64,000 nt of DNA. It comes from Gnetum montanum. Lineage: Eukaryota > Streptophyta > Gnetopsida > Gnetales > Gnetaceae. Positions within the stretch are counted from its first letter, which is position 1. Each line of letters opens with the position of its first letter. Position numbers and translations under genes: made by a program. Shown here one piece after another: positions 45,925 through 57,430 of this stretch. The notes beneath the pieces are model-generated. The model was not told where the DNA came from, did no database searches, and worked only from the letters and a program-made list of their open reading frames with translations. Where the stretch lies: contig MNCI01002706.1 of the NCBI GenBank assembly GCA_015680685.1, forward strand, positions 187,473 to 251,472, read 5' to 3'.

Positions 45925-46087
45925 AATTTCCATTTTTTTTAATGGGAACCACACCATGCAAAGACCCATGCATTTNTCATTTTTTTTAATGGGAACCACA
46001 CCATGCAAAGACCCATGCATTTTTGAATTTATTTTGTCTAAGGGATGTGCTTTGAATCCTCTTCCCTTTTTTTTATTGATGAGGACT
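45925..46087 (-). promoter_or_regulatory. Two copies of the A-loop hairpin (AthL-5)
   Basis: Copy one (45925-45950): GGTTCCCATT against AATGGAAATT, nine of ten positions pair. Copy two (46055-46087): AGTCCTC against GAGGATT, seven pairs, with a stem sequence unlike any other copy. Both have A-rich loops on the minus strand. Confidence 0.55.
45931..46022 (+). repeat. 45-bp perfect duplication around a single N
   Basis: Bases 45931-45975 and 45978-46022 are identical with N45976 between them. This probably is an unmerged assembly overlap inside the hairpin block. Confidence 0.82.
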
Positions 46088-46785
46088 ACACCATGCAAGG
46101 ACTAATTTGACTTCATGTTGTGGAATGACACAGAACTATGAGAAGCTCACAAGAACACTTCTGCACACATGAAAATAGAAAAGCACAAAGAATACCACAT
46201 CCCTTTGAAGACACACCCTATCCAAACCTTTGATTCCTTCCCAATTCCAAAAACTACACAAGTTGCCAATTTATTAAGGTTTCATTAATGAAAAAGAGAC
46301 TACACATTTCTAAAATAAGGAAAACCATAGTGTATGTGGATGGGTGGATGATGTGTACTCACTACCTATTACATGAAAAGAAACCATGTCCTAGTCATTA
46401 GTAACGAGATTCAAAGTTAGAAACCAGACATCAACAATCAAATTACAAATGAAACATACCACCATCAAGTAGCACATTACCATTGTACTTGACATCTTAT
46501 TAGTAGAAAGAGTAGAGAAACACACCAAACACAAGGAAATATAAAAGAAAGTAAAAGAGTATTCAATAAATATTAAATATACTAATGATGGTGTAAAAAA
46601 AAATCTTAGAAAAGATCAATAACCTAAAAACCAAAAAGGTGTAAAACAAAGAATATGAAAACAAAAAGTTGTAAAATCAAAATTGTGTAAAACAAAAAAG
46701 TCAAAAGACTGAGGATCCATGTAAAGTGTTAGTATGGATGGCCATCTCCCCCATGAATAAGTTGGAAGGGGGAGATCCAAAAGAT

Positions 46786-48050
46786 TGAGCGTGGTTGTCC
46801 ATTTGGTAAGGTGTCTATTGAGTTCATTGCCTTGGGCTCATGGAAAGGTTTCACTTATTGGATGTTGACTAATTATTTCTTGTCTAGGTTGTTATGTTTA
46901 TAGATAATCATGGCCCTAGATGGAAAAATATGATCAATAATGCAAGGTCCTTCCCAAAATGTTTGAAATTTGGTTCGTTGGGGTATGTGTGCAGGATTCT
47001 AGTAGCGAACCTTATCTCTTGGTTGAAACTTGACTTTTCTGATTTTGAGGTCATGATGTTTCTTATTGAATGCCTTATGCATTTCATTAGATGACAAGGC
47101 CATTAACTGATTTTCATTTAGAAAGTTGAGGTTCATTAATCATTCTTTCTATGCTAGAATTAGATTCAGGTCAAGGTCATAGGCTATAAAGAGTGTACGA
47201 AGCTTAGATTGGATGGGAAATGTTGGTAGTTTTGCATACACAAGCTTAATGGGAGGATAACCTATGGGAAGCTTCCATGTGGAGCAATAGGCCCAAAGGG
47301 CATCATTTAATTTGGTGCTCTAGTCCCTTTGGTATTTGCTAATGGTGCACACCAGAATTTTTGTAGTCTCCTAATTAGTGACCTCAACCTGACCATTGGC
47401 TTGAGGATGATATGATGTTGTGAGTTTGTGCTCAACCCCCAAGCATTGCATAAGTTTCCAAAAAGTGGCACCTATAAAATAAGTTCCATTATTAGAAATT
47501 AATGCACAAGGTACACCAAACCTATTTATAATATTTTTTTATGCAAATTGAATAGCAGTAGTGAATGTATAGTCAATGACGACTACTACTTCTGCCCACT
47601 TAGTGCAGTAGTCAACTATGACTATGATATATGCTTTTTCATTTAACAAAGGTGTGATGGGACCCATAAAGTCAATGCCCCAAATATCAAATGGCTCAAG
47701 AGGCTAAATCCATTACTGTGGCCCCTCCATTCAAGCTGTCATTCCACCATCCCTTTGACAACAATCACAAGCATGGATGAATTAGTGTGCATCCCTAAAG
47801 ATTATTGGCTAGTAATATCCTACCATGAGGATTTTTATGGCTATGCATCTCCTAGCATAATGGCCCCCATAAGGGCCTTCATGAGCATCCTAGAGAATGC
47901 ATAGTTGATCTATGTTAGGGACACACCAGTGTACCAAGCCATTAGGGTAGAATTTGTAAAGGTTGCCATTAATTTCCATGAAATGCTTGACTTGGTGAAG
48001 AAACTGTTGTTTCTTTCTAGTGTCTAGCCCTTGCGGTAGTTCTTGCTTGA
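46786..48050 (-). pseudogene. AthL-5 integrase
   Basis: On the minus strand the core reads WGIDF (first Asp) near 47685, ISNNGTYF near 47495 where the second Asp is Asn, and QVEVTN near 47390 with the Glu kept. The C-terminal YWNPAHTPQRTKF and FWEGPCI segments lie near 46990-46930. Stops at Gln codons interrupt it. The zinc-finger region is near 47890-47750. Confidence 0.78.
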
Positions 48051-48179
48051 GTAGATAAGTGAGGATGGTATCATATCATTTTGGTTCATCAGGAATTTGT
48101 ACATTAATAGCCCCTGAAAGGAGAGATTTTTTAGGGAACTAATTAGATAAGGAGCTCTTTTTCTCCTTGTCATCCCATC

Positions 48180-48660
48180 TTAGTCATGATACAACTTTTT
48201 GATCTACCATTGTAAGATCGAACTCTTGCAAAATCACAAGCCACTGTATGACATAAGGGTTCACCATTGGATTATTCATTAGAAATCAAATGGCACTATG
48301 ATTTGTGTGGATGAACACTTTATAGTTAAGCACATAGTGCCTAAACTTCTCTAATGTGAACACCACTGCTATCAATTCCATTTTTGTGGTGGTGTAGTTT
48401 AGCTATGCACATGTAATACTTTAGCTTGGGTAGTGAATGTAATATGGACATTTTTTATCATCCATTTGTGTAAGCACTACCCCCAAAGCATAATTTGATG
48501 CATCAGTCATCACATGAAATAGTTTGGACCAATTAAATGATTGTAGAATTGGGGTTTCAACAAGCTTTTGCTTTAGTTGTTGGAATGTTGTTTCACATGC
48601 AAGGGTCCAGATGAACGATGCATCCTTCTTTATTAATTCCACCAACGACTTGGCGATTTT
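48180..48660 (-). pseudogene. AthL-5 RNase H
   Basis: The open stretch 48645-48421 covers the end of RT and the RNase H start, with VMTDASNYALG near 48510 keeping TDAS. The catalytic Glu and IDH-type segments follow towards 48260 with stops. The end is near 48185 (DHDxSRW region). Confidence 0.78.
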
Positions 48661-49640
48661 GGAGAAATTCTTGATGAAATGTTGGTAGTAGCTAGTATGA
48701 TCAAGGAATGACTACACTTCTTTAATTATTTTAGGTTGATATTATTCCTTGGATAACCCTTATTTTTTCAGGGTCCACCTTGATTCCTACTTTTAAAATA
48801 TGATGCCCCAAGACTATACCTTCTTGGACCATACGATGGATCTTTTGCTAATTGAGCCAAAGGTTTGTTTCGACACATCTCCTCAATACCTGCTCAAGAC
48901 AGTCCAGGGCTTGCTCAAACATAGCTCCATAGGTAGAAAAGTCATCCATAAAAACTTCTACCCCACTACCAATTTATTGTTGGAAAATGCTAAGGACTAA
49001 TCATTGAAATGTGGCTAGGGCATTACATAGACCGAATGGCAAATGATGGTAAGCAAAAGTCCCCCAATAACTTGTGAAAGTTGTCTTTTCCTAGTCCTCT
49101 AGTGTAATCCGGATTTGGTTATAGCCACTATAACCATCTAGAAAGCTATAATAGTTGTGCCCAGAAATGGTGTCTAGCAATTGGTTGACAAAAGGCAATG
49201 GAGAATGATCTTTGAAAGTTGTCATATTGAGAAATTAGAAGTCAATGCACACCTGCCATTTGCGTCCTTTCTTGGGCACAATCACAAGTGGACTAACCCA
49301 TTTACTATCTATGACAAGGTAGATGAATCCCACATTTAAGAGTTGTTTAATCTCCTCTTTGACAATTTGCTTTAATTTTGGATTCAAATGTCACTACGAC
49401 TATCGTTTTGGCTTAACGATGGGGTCAATGTATATTTGATGTTGGAATATTCTTGGATCTATACCAATGAGCTCAGAATATGACCAAGCAAAGGTTGTTG
49501 ACCATTTTTCCACAACCTTCATCAACATTTTCTTTTGTTCTATAGCAAGCTTGACATTAATGATGACTAGCCTTCCATTTTTCAAGAACACATACTCCAT
49601 TCAAGCTGGTAGTGTCTTCAATTTAAGGGGTTCTTATTTA
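48661..49640 (-). pseudogene. AthL-5 linker and reverse transcriptase
   Basis: The linker is open at 49600-49400 (EYVFLKNGRLVIINVKL). RT motifs on the minus strand are SKWVSPLVIVPKKG near 49300, the SFLDGYSGYNQI segment near 49140, and FMDD at 48941-48952, complete. The connection domain reaches 48660. Stops and small indels are present. Confidence 0.82.
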
Positions 49641-49879
49641 AAATTGTTAGGAATTTCCAACTCTTTCCAATTGACATCATCATTTACTCCTTCGGAGAGC
49701 TAGTGATGAACTTACTCAAGTTCATCCATACTTGCAACATATTCATACATTAGGCCCTTAGTAGGTTCCATGCATAATGTATTGTTGCTAGAATTAGCTA
49801 TCAGCCACTGGGTACCTTCTTATTTTGTGGCTACTGCATACAAACATCTTTGGATTTTAGCTTCTAGTGCACATTGCTT

Positions 49880-50430
49880 GCATGCAACGATAGATGTTCA
49901 CTTCACTGACCATAAATTCTGCACACAATGGCACCTTGAATTGCTATACGCGACACATGGAACCCTATTTTTCTTGATCTTTCCAAATTAATTTTCTTTA
50001 GAATCTCTAAGGAAAGATCTCTAATGCTCATTTTGGCATCAATGATGCTTAACCATGTCCATCCCCTAATAATTGGGAAGTCCCTCTTGTAGTTCTCCAC
50101 CTTGATTACTAGGAAGTTAGTGGGATATGACCATCCACAAATGGTGGTTATGATGTCCTCTACTAGTCCCAATGGAATAGTGATGGGCTGTTCACTAGTT
50201 CCAACTGAATGTTGTTCTTCTTCAAGGGAGGAAGGTTCCACATCATGTACATCTCATGCAAGATTAGATTAAGATTGGAACTAGAGTCAAGAAGAGCTGT
50301 ACAAGGCTTATTCCCAGTAATTTGGAAATATACTAAGGGACTCCTGGGATTAGCTAACTTTTTGGGTAGGTTACTAGCTTGAATCTAATCAAATATAGCA
50401 TGGGTCAATATTACAGTATGGATTCAAGAG
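49880..50430 (-). pseudogene. AthL-5 protease
   Basis: LLDSSSNLN near 50300-50275 is the active site with Ser in place of Gly. After a frameshift a 112-residue open stretch (50241-49903) carries LGLVEDIITTICGWSYPTNF and the GRAW-like segment, here GWTW. It ends near the linker. Confidence 0.78.
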
Positions 50431-52911
50431 CGATTTTGATTTGAAGGGGACTCAGATAAAGGTGAGACAGAGGAAGGTGGAGGAATAGGGTTACCAACCA
50501 CTGATGTGTTTGAGGCCTTTGGTGGACTACGAGGTTGGAAGAAGGATCTTTTTCTTTGTTCATGGTTCTAACCCACTTGGTGGATTAACCAATTATAGAT
50601 TAACTATCCTCATAGCATTTCTTTGCTGTCATTGGGTAGGCAATTCACCCTGCATGGATGGAGTAGGTGGTAGCTATGCAAGAGACAGAGGAGTAGGTGC
50701 AAGGATAGGAGAAACATGAGGATAGTAAGTGGCATCCCTACTTAGATAGGGTGGTTGGTACACTTTAGGAGGGTAGTGGTGAGGTTGGTAAGTGGCAACA
50801 TGACTAGAGGAGTCCTGTGGAGATAAAGGTTGCTGAACATAGTAACCATAGGGATTTGGTTGCCAGTAAGGGTATTGTTGTCTTAGAGGTTCCAATGCTC
50901 ATGATTTTGGTTGTTGCCACTACTGGTATAATTCATAGGGTTATAGTGGAGTTCCACTTGGATAGTACTATTGTGGTTAGTGGAACTATCAAGAATTGCC
51001 TTATGGATAAGACAATCTTTTGGGTGTTTACCTTTGTTCAAGTCGTGAATGTAGGGCATACACCCAAGATTCCTGCAAGTGTGACACAATTGGGTAACAT
51101 CCCTTAGGATGTTCATATTGGTAGACATCACACCTACCATCATCATCTGAGTCACTATCCTCAACCATCTCTATCGTAGTCATTTTACCCTTACCCTTAG
51201 ATATAGCACATTCAGATTTCTTACGTCTCTGGTGCTCATGCTCACCACTTTGCTCCTTGGACTGTTTAGCAATTTTTAAGATAGCCTAAAACTTGTTATC
51301 CATAGAGTCCCATAATCGGTCAACCTTAGCCATGATTTTAGATTGCAACTTCTAGAGTGGCAAGGTTTTTTGGTTAACCACCTCATCTCTGGTTAGCTCA
51401 TCCTCACTGTCATAAAATTGAACCTCCCCTTTTGCAAATAGAAGGGTGCTTGTTATATTCCTCTGCACTTTCTTACTCTCTCAATTCTTCCTCCTCCTTG
51501 GCTACTTGCTTAATTAATTTTTGGATCTGATAGGTTCTTAACTCTATCAATCTCCCTTAGGCATAGATGCCAAGGGTTTTCCTTGTTTAGACTACAACTC
51601 ATCTATGATATGATGAAGTTGATCAAGTTGAGAGTATCCATGGCTGAGACACCTATGCAATAGAGAGTAGTATCAGCCAATAGCGGCATCTAAGGGCTCA
51701 TGGTTTCCTTGTTTTCACCCTTGGATCTACTTCCTTAGATTGAACACTTGGAAGTAAATTTGATATTTGTCATTTAACAATTCCAATATTGTACTCCACC
51801 ACCTGATTGATTCTGGCTCCAAGGATTAGCACCAATTTTTTGCTTCCTTAATGAGTATCCTTGAAAATGATTTCAACTTTTGCCAGTTGTTCTCAATATT
51901 CTACAAGGCACATGCATATTGGAAGGCCTAGAGATGATTTTGCATATTAGCATCGTATCCTCCCTCAAATCGAGGGATGTTGTTCATATCCAGCCTCTTT
52001 ATTCTACTATCCTTTATGTGCCTTGTTGGAATCCTCATGGCCTCTACAATGTTTAACATGCTTTGAGTTACAAGTAGAGGTTCATTAAGGCCATGGTGAT
52101 GGTTCCTATGATGCTCTCTACTAACCCCTCTTTCATGGCAGTGGGTCTCCCTAGATTGCCCATGCCTTCGGTCACGACTATCCTGATGGTCCTTTTTGTT
52201 GTTTTGGTCCCGTCAATCACCTCCATCATGGTTATGCCCTCTATGGCCATGATCTAAACTAGATGAAGAAGAAGATGATGATGAAGGGGAAGAGGAAGGA
52301 GAACTTGCTTTGCACTGATGCCTATCACCCTTCCTTCAATGCTCACAACCATGATCACGATCGTGACCTTCTTTTTCCCCTTTATCAAGACTTGCCCCTC
52401 CAAATCCATTTTTGTCATTGGATCCATTCTGACCAAAACCTGGATTATGAATTGTGGATTGCACATTCTGGTTAAGGGCCTCCTAAACAAAGTCAAAGAG
52501 AGGAGAATCACCAAAGAAGTGGTCACCTCCATCTAATGGGTCAAGCAGAGGTGGAAAAGTGTTTGACCCCTTACCCTTCACAAGCTCGTGTTGGTGCTTT
52601 AGCTGATGATCCCTTAACCTTTGTGCTTTAGTGGGATGATAATCCCTTGAATCAAGATCTCACATCTCATACTCTCCTTGAAGATGCTGAACCCTATATC
52701 ATGTGAGCATTAGCTAAATCATCGCTAGAATAGATAGATCAGGTGGCAACACAATGTTGCCTTCCATGTTGCACCACCACAACATTTCATCTTGATGCAA
52801 GATGAAGGTAAAGTCTAGTACATACTCATCAGGATGAGAATATACCACCTCGTATTGCTGAGGCACCTGGTCTACCCTAGGCGGAGATAGGCTCCTATGA
52901 GAAGAAGACAT
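50431..52911 (-). pseudogene. gag: AthL-5 gag
   Basis: ATG at 52911 (minus strand) opens the family N-terminus MSSSHRSLSPP, then the SHPDEYVLDFTFILHQDE block (52840-52785), a Ser/His-rich tract near 52270, the Gag core (NNIPRFEGGY near 51985), a charged helix, and the knuckle-like CDVYQYEHPKGC near 51130-51095 with Tyr at the second Cys, then the Pro/Tyr-rich tail to about 50600. Stops and frameshifts throughout. Confidence 0.8.
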
Positions 52912-53057
52912 TTTATGTTAATGAACTTATAGGAAATGTGCAGTTAAGGTTTAATTGGATTATAATTCTAATTTTTTTTGTAAACTTTAACTCTTAGGGT
53001 TCAAACAACAAGGTTACTAAGTTTCACTTGGTTTAGATAGTGCACGTAGAACTAAAG

Positions 53058-53075
53058 TCCTTGACAATGATGTCA
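53058..53075 (-). other. AthL-5 primer-binding site (tRNA-Asp type, decayed)
   Basis: On the minus strand TGACATCATTGTCAAGGA. All differences from the tRNA-Asp complement are G-to-A or C-to-T transitions. One base separates it from the LTR. Confidence 0.75.
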
Positions 53076-53076
53076 A

Positions 53077-53404
53077 TGATGAGCAGTGAGGTACCCCTAT
53101 GCCCAACCATATGAATCATAGGCGTTCATGTGTGATCTGATCAAATTTTGTAGACTTTAATTACCAAGTACGCTAGAGCTAAACAGTGCATGCATGTTGT
53201 CCATTCATTGTCTTCCCAGTCCCACTTGTGAAATGCAATTATATGGTTAAGTGTGACTGAGGCATAAGATTTTTATTATTTTGTGTTTTAAGTGCTAAGA
53301 AAACTATGATCTAATCTAGCCTAATACAAGTAACCATTCCAACTTCCCAGACACATCCTGAACTTTATGTAAAAACTACTAGGTTGTCAAACACTAACCA
53401 TTTT
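53077..53404 (-). repeat. AthL-5 5' LTR, U5 end only
   Basis: 328 bp that match the U5 end of 43822-44676, with a deletion relative to it near 53291. It is cut at 53404 by the AthL-6 LTR in the opposite orientation. R, U3 and the outer end are missing. Confidence 0.88.
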
Positions 53405-54255
53405 TAATGAGTCCCAATATTGGATCCTCAACATTGGACCCTCGATATCGAATACGCAATATCAGAGATGCCAAAGTAATATTGGACATGTGATATCAAA
53501 ACCTATCTTGTTGCTTATAAATAAGAGACAAGGGCACTTGGTTTTAGTATTAGTTTTTAGTCCCTTAGCTGAACTCTTGTAGTTTTTTCTATTCCAGAGT
53601 TAGAATTATTTCTAAGTGCCTATAGTAGGAGTCAGAAAGTGAATGGATCTTTATTCAAGAATTGTGTACCTAAGCATACCTTGTGTCTGGAAATAAAGAT
53701 GAACTTTGTAATAAACCTTGCAACATTCAGAATAGCTTAATTATTGCATTTCATGTTATTTACTCTTATTTAATGCTTTCAATAGTTACTTAATGTTATT
53801 TTATAGAATTATTAATTGTCAATTACCAAAAAATTAGCACATAGCACGACCACTTCAAGCATATGTGAAACACTTGGTAACCAAGTAACAACTAGCATTT
53901 GGTAATTCCAGTAGTGTTACACTGGTTTAGGATGTGTCCAAAAAGTGGGAACAGATGCTGGTGTTAGGACTAGTTAGAGAATAGTTAATTAGTTAAATGA
54001 AATTAGTTATTAAATTACCTCATTTCTCTCTTTTAAGAATTAAGGACATAAAACATAAAATAATAAAAATCACATACCTCAAGTTTACTTAACCATACAA
54101 TTGTGCCTTACGAGTAAGCTTGGGAAGACAATGATCGCATAACTTATCCTTGTTCTGTGTAGGTGCATAAGAACTTAATCCTTGAAGTTCAACTAGATCA
54201 CATGTGAATGCTCATATTTGTATGGTTGGGCATAGGGATACCTCACCACTCATCA
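53405..54255 (+). repeat. AthL-6 5' LTR
   Basis: 851 bp, TAATGA to TCATCA. U3 of the GATATC type. TATA at 53516-53523, AATAAA at 53692-53697, CTTGGTAACC repeats near 53873. Confidence 0.9.
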
Positions 54256-54256
54256 T

Positions 54257-54274
54257 TGGCACCGTTGCTGGGGA
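54257..54274 (+). other. AthL-6 primer-binding site (tRNA-Asp)
   Basis: TGGCACCGTTGCTGGGGA differs from the tRNA-Asp complement TGGCGCCGTTGCCGGGGA at two positions, both transitions. Confidence 0.88.
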
Positions 54275-54390
54275 TTTTGTTGTTTGTGTGCTGATTAGAA
54301 CTTAGGAAATCCTTTCATCATTGAAACAAACCCTTAGAGTTAACTATCGTACAATCACCAGAAAAGGGTATTGCACACTGAATAATCAAT

Positions 54391-56950
54391 CATGTCTCCT
54401 TCTTCTTATGAGAGTGCTTCACCGACTAGGTCTGACACCATGAATAATCGGAGGTAGGATGCATAGGATGATCCACCAGTGCGCCAACAATTTCGCATGG
54501 TATACGCTCATCCTGATGAGTATATACTAGACTTTACCTTTATCCTCCACTAGGATGAACAACTGTGATGACATGATTTAGAAGGTAACATAATGTTACC
54601 TCTTGATCGCTCAATCCTAGGCATGCTTCTTCATGCTCTCACATGAATTGGTATGCAGCACCTACAATCAGAGTATGTTGTGCATGAACAAGATTTGAGA
54701 GATTATCAACCCATGGAGGCACAATGCCAGAGGGATTTGCAACAAGAGAGACATTACAATTCTGTGAAGGGTAAGTGATCTCAAGATGTCTCATATGTCC
54801 TAAGTGAAAATGAGGGTCGTGAACTTTCCTCAGGAGGTTTTCCACAAAACGATATTCCTCTCCTTGACTTCGGTCAAGGATTTGTGTATCAGAATCTTCA
54901 CTCAACCATTCATAACCTAGATTTTGGTACCAATGGACACAAAGGATCTAGAAAAGGAACATGAACACATGACAATGATGGATATTTTGATCATAATCAT
55001 GATTGAGACCATGACCACCAAAGAGAGGATGACAGACATTGTCATGGTGCCAGTCCTCCTTCCCCTTCACCTTCATCATCTCCTTTCCCCTATCCTTCAG
55101 GATCTAAACATAGTCACAAAGGGAAAGACCATCAAGACAATGGTAAGCAAAATAGAAATCATCAACAAAACAATCAAGAAAGGGGACGAGGGCATTCTAA
55201 AGAGACACATCACGAAAAAAGGGAGAGTAGAGAACAACAAAGGCATCATAGACACAATAGACAGTATGATCATGATGAACCCCTACTCACCGCCTAAAGT
55301 ATGTTAGACATAACAGGGGCCATTAGGATTCCAAAAAGGCACTAGAAAGATATTAGGATCAAAAGACTAGACATGAATAACATCCCACGATTTGAAGGGG
55401 GATACAATGATGATCCTCAAAATCATTTACAAGCATTCCATGATGCATGTGCCTTGAAAAATATAGAAAATGAGTGGGAAAAGTTAAAGTTATTTCTATG
55501 AACACTGATCAAGGAAGTGGAAAGTTGGTATCGATCCTGAGAACCAAAATCCATTTGTCGATGGAGTACCATGTTGGAGCTATTCAATGATAAGTATCAA
55601 ACATACTCCTAAGTGTCCAACCTACGTAAGCAAATCCAAGGATGGAAACAAGGAGGACACGAGTCCTTGGATGTTGCCATGGGTTAATGCTATTCATTGT
55701 TACATCACTGTCCTAGCCATGATTACTCATAGAAGAAACAACTACGCCATCTCATAGATGGGCTTAGGTATAAAACGCAAAGAACCCTTGGGACTTATGC
55801 CTAAGGAAGGCTATCTAAGCTGAGATCCCATCAAATACAAAGATTGTTAGAGCAAGTTTCCAAGGAGGAAGGTGAGTTGAGGAAAAGAAAAAGTGCAGAA
55901 GAGTACAACAAAGATCCTTCCCTCCGAAAGAAGGAAATTAGATTTTGCAAAGATGAGAAAGAGTAACCACTTGAAGAGATGATGAATAGAAAGACTTTGC
56001 CCATTCACAAATTTGCATTAGAAGTATTGACAAAGGTAGATCAAATGTAGAACTTCCTAGATGAAAAATTTCAAACTTTCCTAAAAATAGTAGAAAAGTC
56101 TAGAAAACCAAGTAGTGACCGAGAGAGAAGGAAAAAGAAAGAAGTTGAGTATGCATGTAATAAAGGTAAAGGTAAGGTTGCCGTCATTAAAGAGGTTGCG
56201 GATTAGGACACGAATAATGATGATGGATGTGAGATTTACCAATATGACCATCCTAAAGGATGTTGCCCAGTAGTGTCACATCTACAAGAATCTGGGGTGC
56301 ATGCTTTAATCCCACAATTAAATAGATGGCAAACACCCATAAGGTTACCTTATCCTTAAGGTAACCCAAGGTAGTTTTACCAACCCTTGACATATTATCC
56401 AAGTGGAGCTCCACCACAACCAAATGAATAATATCAATGGTGGCAACACCCACAATCATGGGAAATGTTACCACCACATCAATAGTACCCTTACCATCAA
56501 CCTGATCCACACGAGTATTACATTCAGCAACAGATCTTTCCACGTGATTCTACTAGTCATGTTGCCCTTCAACCTTACTACCAGGCCCTCAAGTACTACA
56601 AATGTTCTTCTCCTCAAGGTGATGTTTCACATACATACTATTCCTCTCATCTATCTGCATCTCTTCCACCCTCAGCTCCATTACCACATGCTCCAACTAT
56701 GCAAGGCAAGCTTCCTGCCCAATTGCAGCAACGTAACACTATAAGGGCTATCAACCATCAACCTACTATTGGTTTGGACAACCAATTAAAAAAGAGACCT
56801 TTATTTAGAACCAATAGTCCAACCAAGTCCTTACAACCACAAGCAGCTCATTATCCAAACACCTCATTATCATTTGAATCTTCAGAGCTTCCTTTGAACC
56901 AAAAATTGCACCCAATGCATACTGTCATGTTAACCCACACCATCACTGAT
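54391..56950 (+). pseudogene. gag: AthL-6 gag
   Basis: ATG 54391 starts MSPSSYESASPTRSD. The HPDEYI-FTFI block is near 54510, a His/Asp/Ser/Lys-rich stretch spans 54930-55200, the Gag core runs from about 55375 (NNIPRFEGGY) through EVESWY near 55513 and MLELFNDKYQTY near 55572, a charged helix follows, and the knuckle-like CEIYQYDHPKGC is at 56229-56264 with Tyr at the second Cys. The Pro/Gln-rich tail ends at 56953. At least one frameshift lies between 54400 and 54926. Stops often sit at Gln or Trp codons. Confidence 0.82.
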
Positions 56951-57430
56951 TAGATTAAAGCTGGTCATCTTCCTAGGAAATTCTTTGATCCTAGAAGTCC
57001 TCTTATTTATTTGCAAATCACTAGTAATGAGCCTTGCAAAGCTCTTTTGGATTCATGTTTTGGTGTAAATTTGATCTCCCAGGAAATGTATAAAGCCTGG
57101 AACCTACCTCCACTAAAGAAGAGTAACATTTGTTTAGAGTTGGCCAACTAGTCCATCACTATTCCATTGGGACTAGTGGAGGACATTGTCATCACTATTT
57201 GTAGGTGGTCATATCCAACTGATTTCCTAGTGATCTAAGTCAACAACTATAAGGGGGACTTCCCAATCATAATGGGAAGAGCATGGCTAAGTACGATTGA
57301 TGCACACCTAGAAATATGCGATATTTCCCTAAAGATATCAAAAGAAAATACGTTTGAAAAGATCAAGAAGAAGAAAGTTCCATGCATTGGTGCAACTGTG
57401 TGCAGAAGTCCTAGTTTGTACAACTCTTAA
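56951..57430 (+). pseudogene. AthL-6 protease
   Basis: The active site reads LLDSCFG near 57049, Cys replacing the Gly of DSG. KAWNLPPLKKSN near 57091 and FPIIMGRAW near 57260 are intact. Stops include TAG after LAN near 57148 and TAA near 57237. Confidence 0.8.

Larger units (their letters stand above)
44677..46785 (-). other. AthL-5 polypurine tract and 3' region
   Basis: The tract AGTCATGGGGGTA (minus strand) is at 44677-44689. Upstream lie a 20-base G run (plus strand 44751-44770), remnants of both ends of ORF3 with the middle deleted (the ORF3 start with GAGCATGGACTAGAAGTGAG is near 45025-45045), the leader-intron end, the GGCCCTTTCTC block, and two tandem copies of the hairpin block around 45925-46087, one duplicated around an N. 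Confidence 0.65.
43822..53404 (-). mobile_element. AthL-5: Athila-like element on the minus strand
   Basis: Read from right to left: partial 5' LTR, primer site, gag, protease, RT, RNase H, integrase, 3' region, polypurine tract, complete 3' LTR. It was inserted into Chr-A behind integrase. Its 5' LTR is cut by AthL-6, and the rest of that LTR is not found in the window, so the matching target-site duplication cannot be tested. Confidence 0.9.

Noticed and set aside
54924-55307. 127-codon open frame inside AthL-6 gag
   Set aside because: It is in the wrong frame for the gag homology visible at the same place and arises from low-complexity His/Asp/Lys codons read out of phase.
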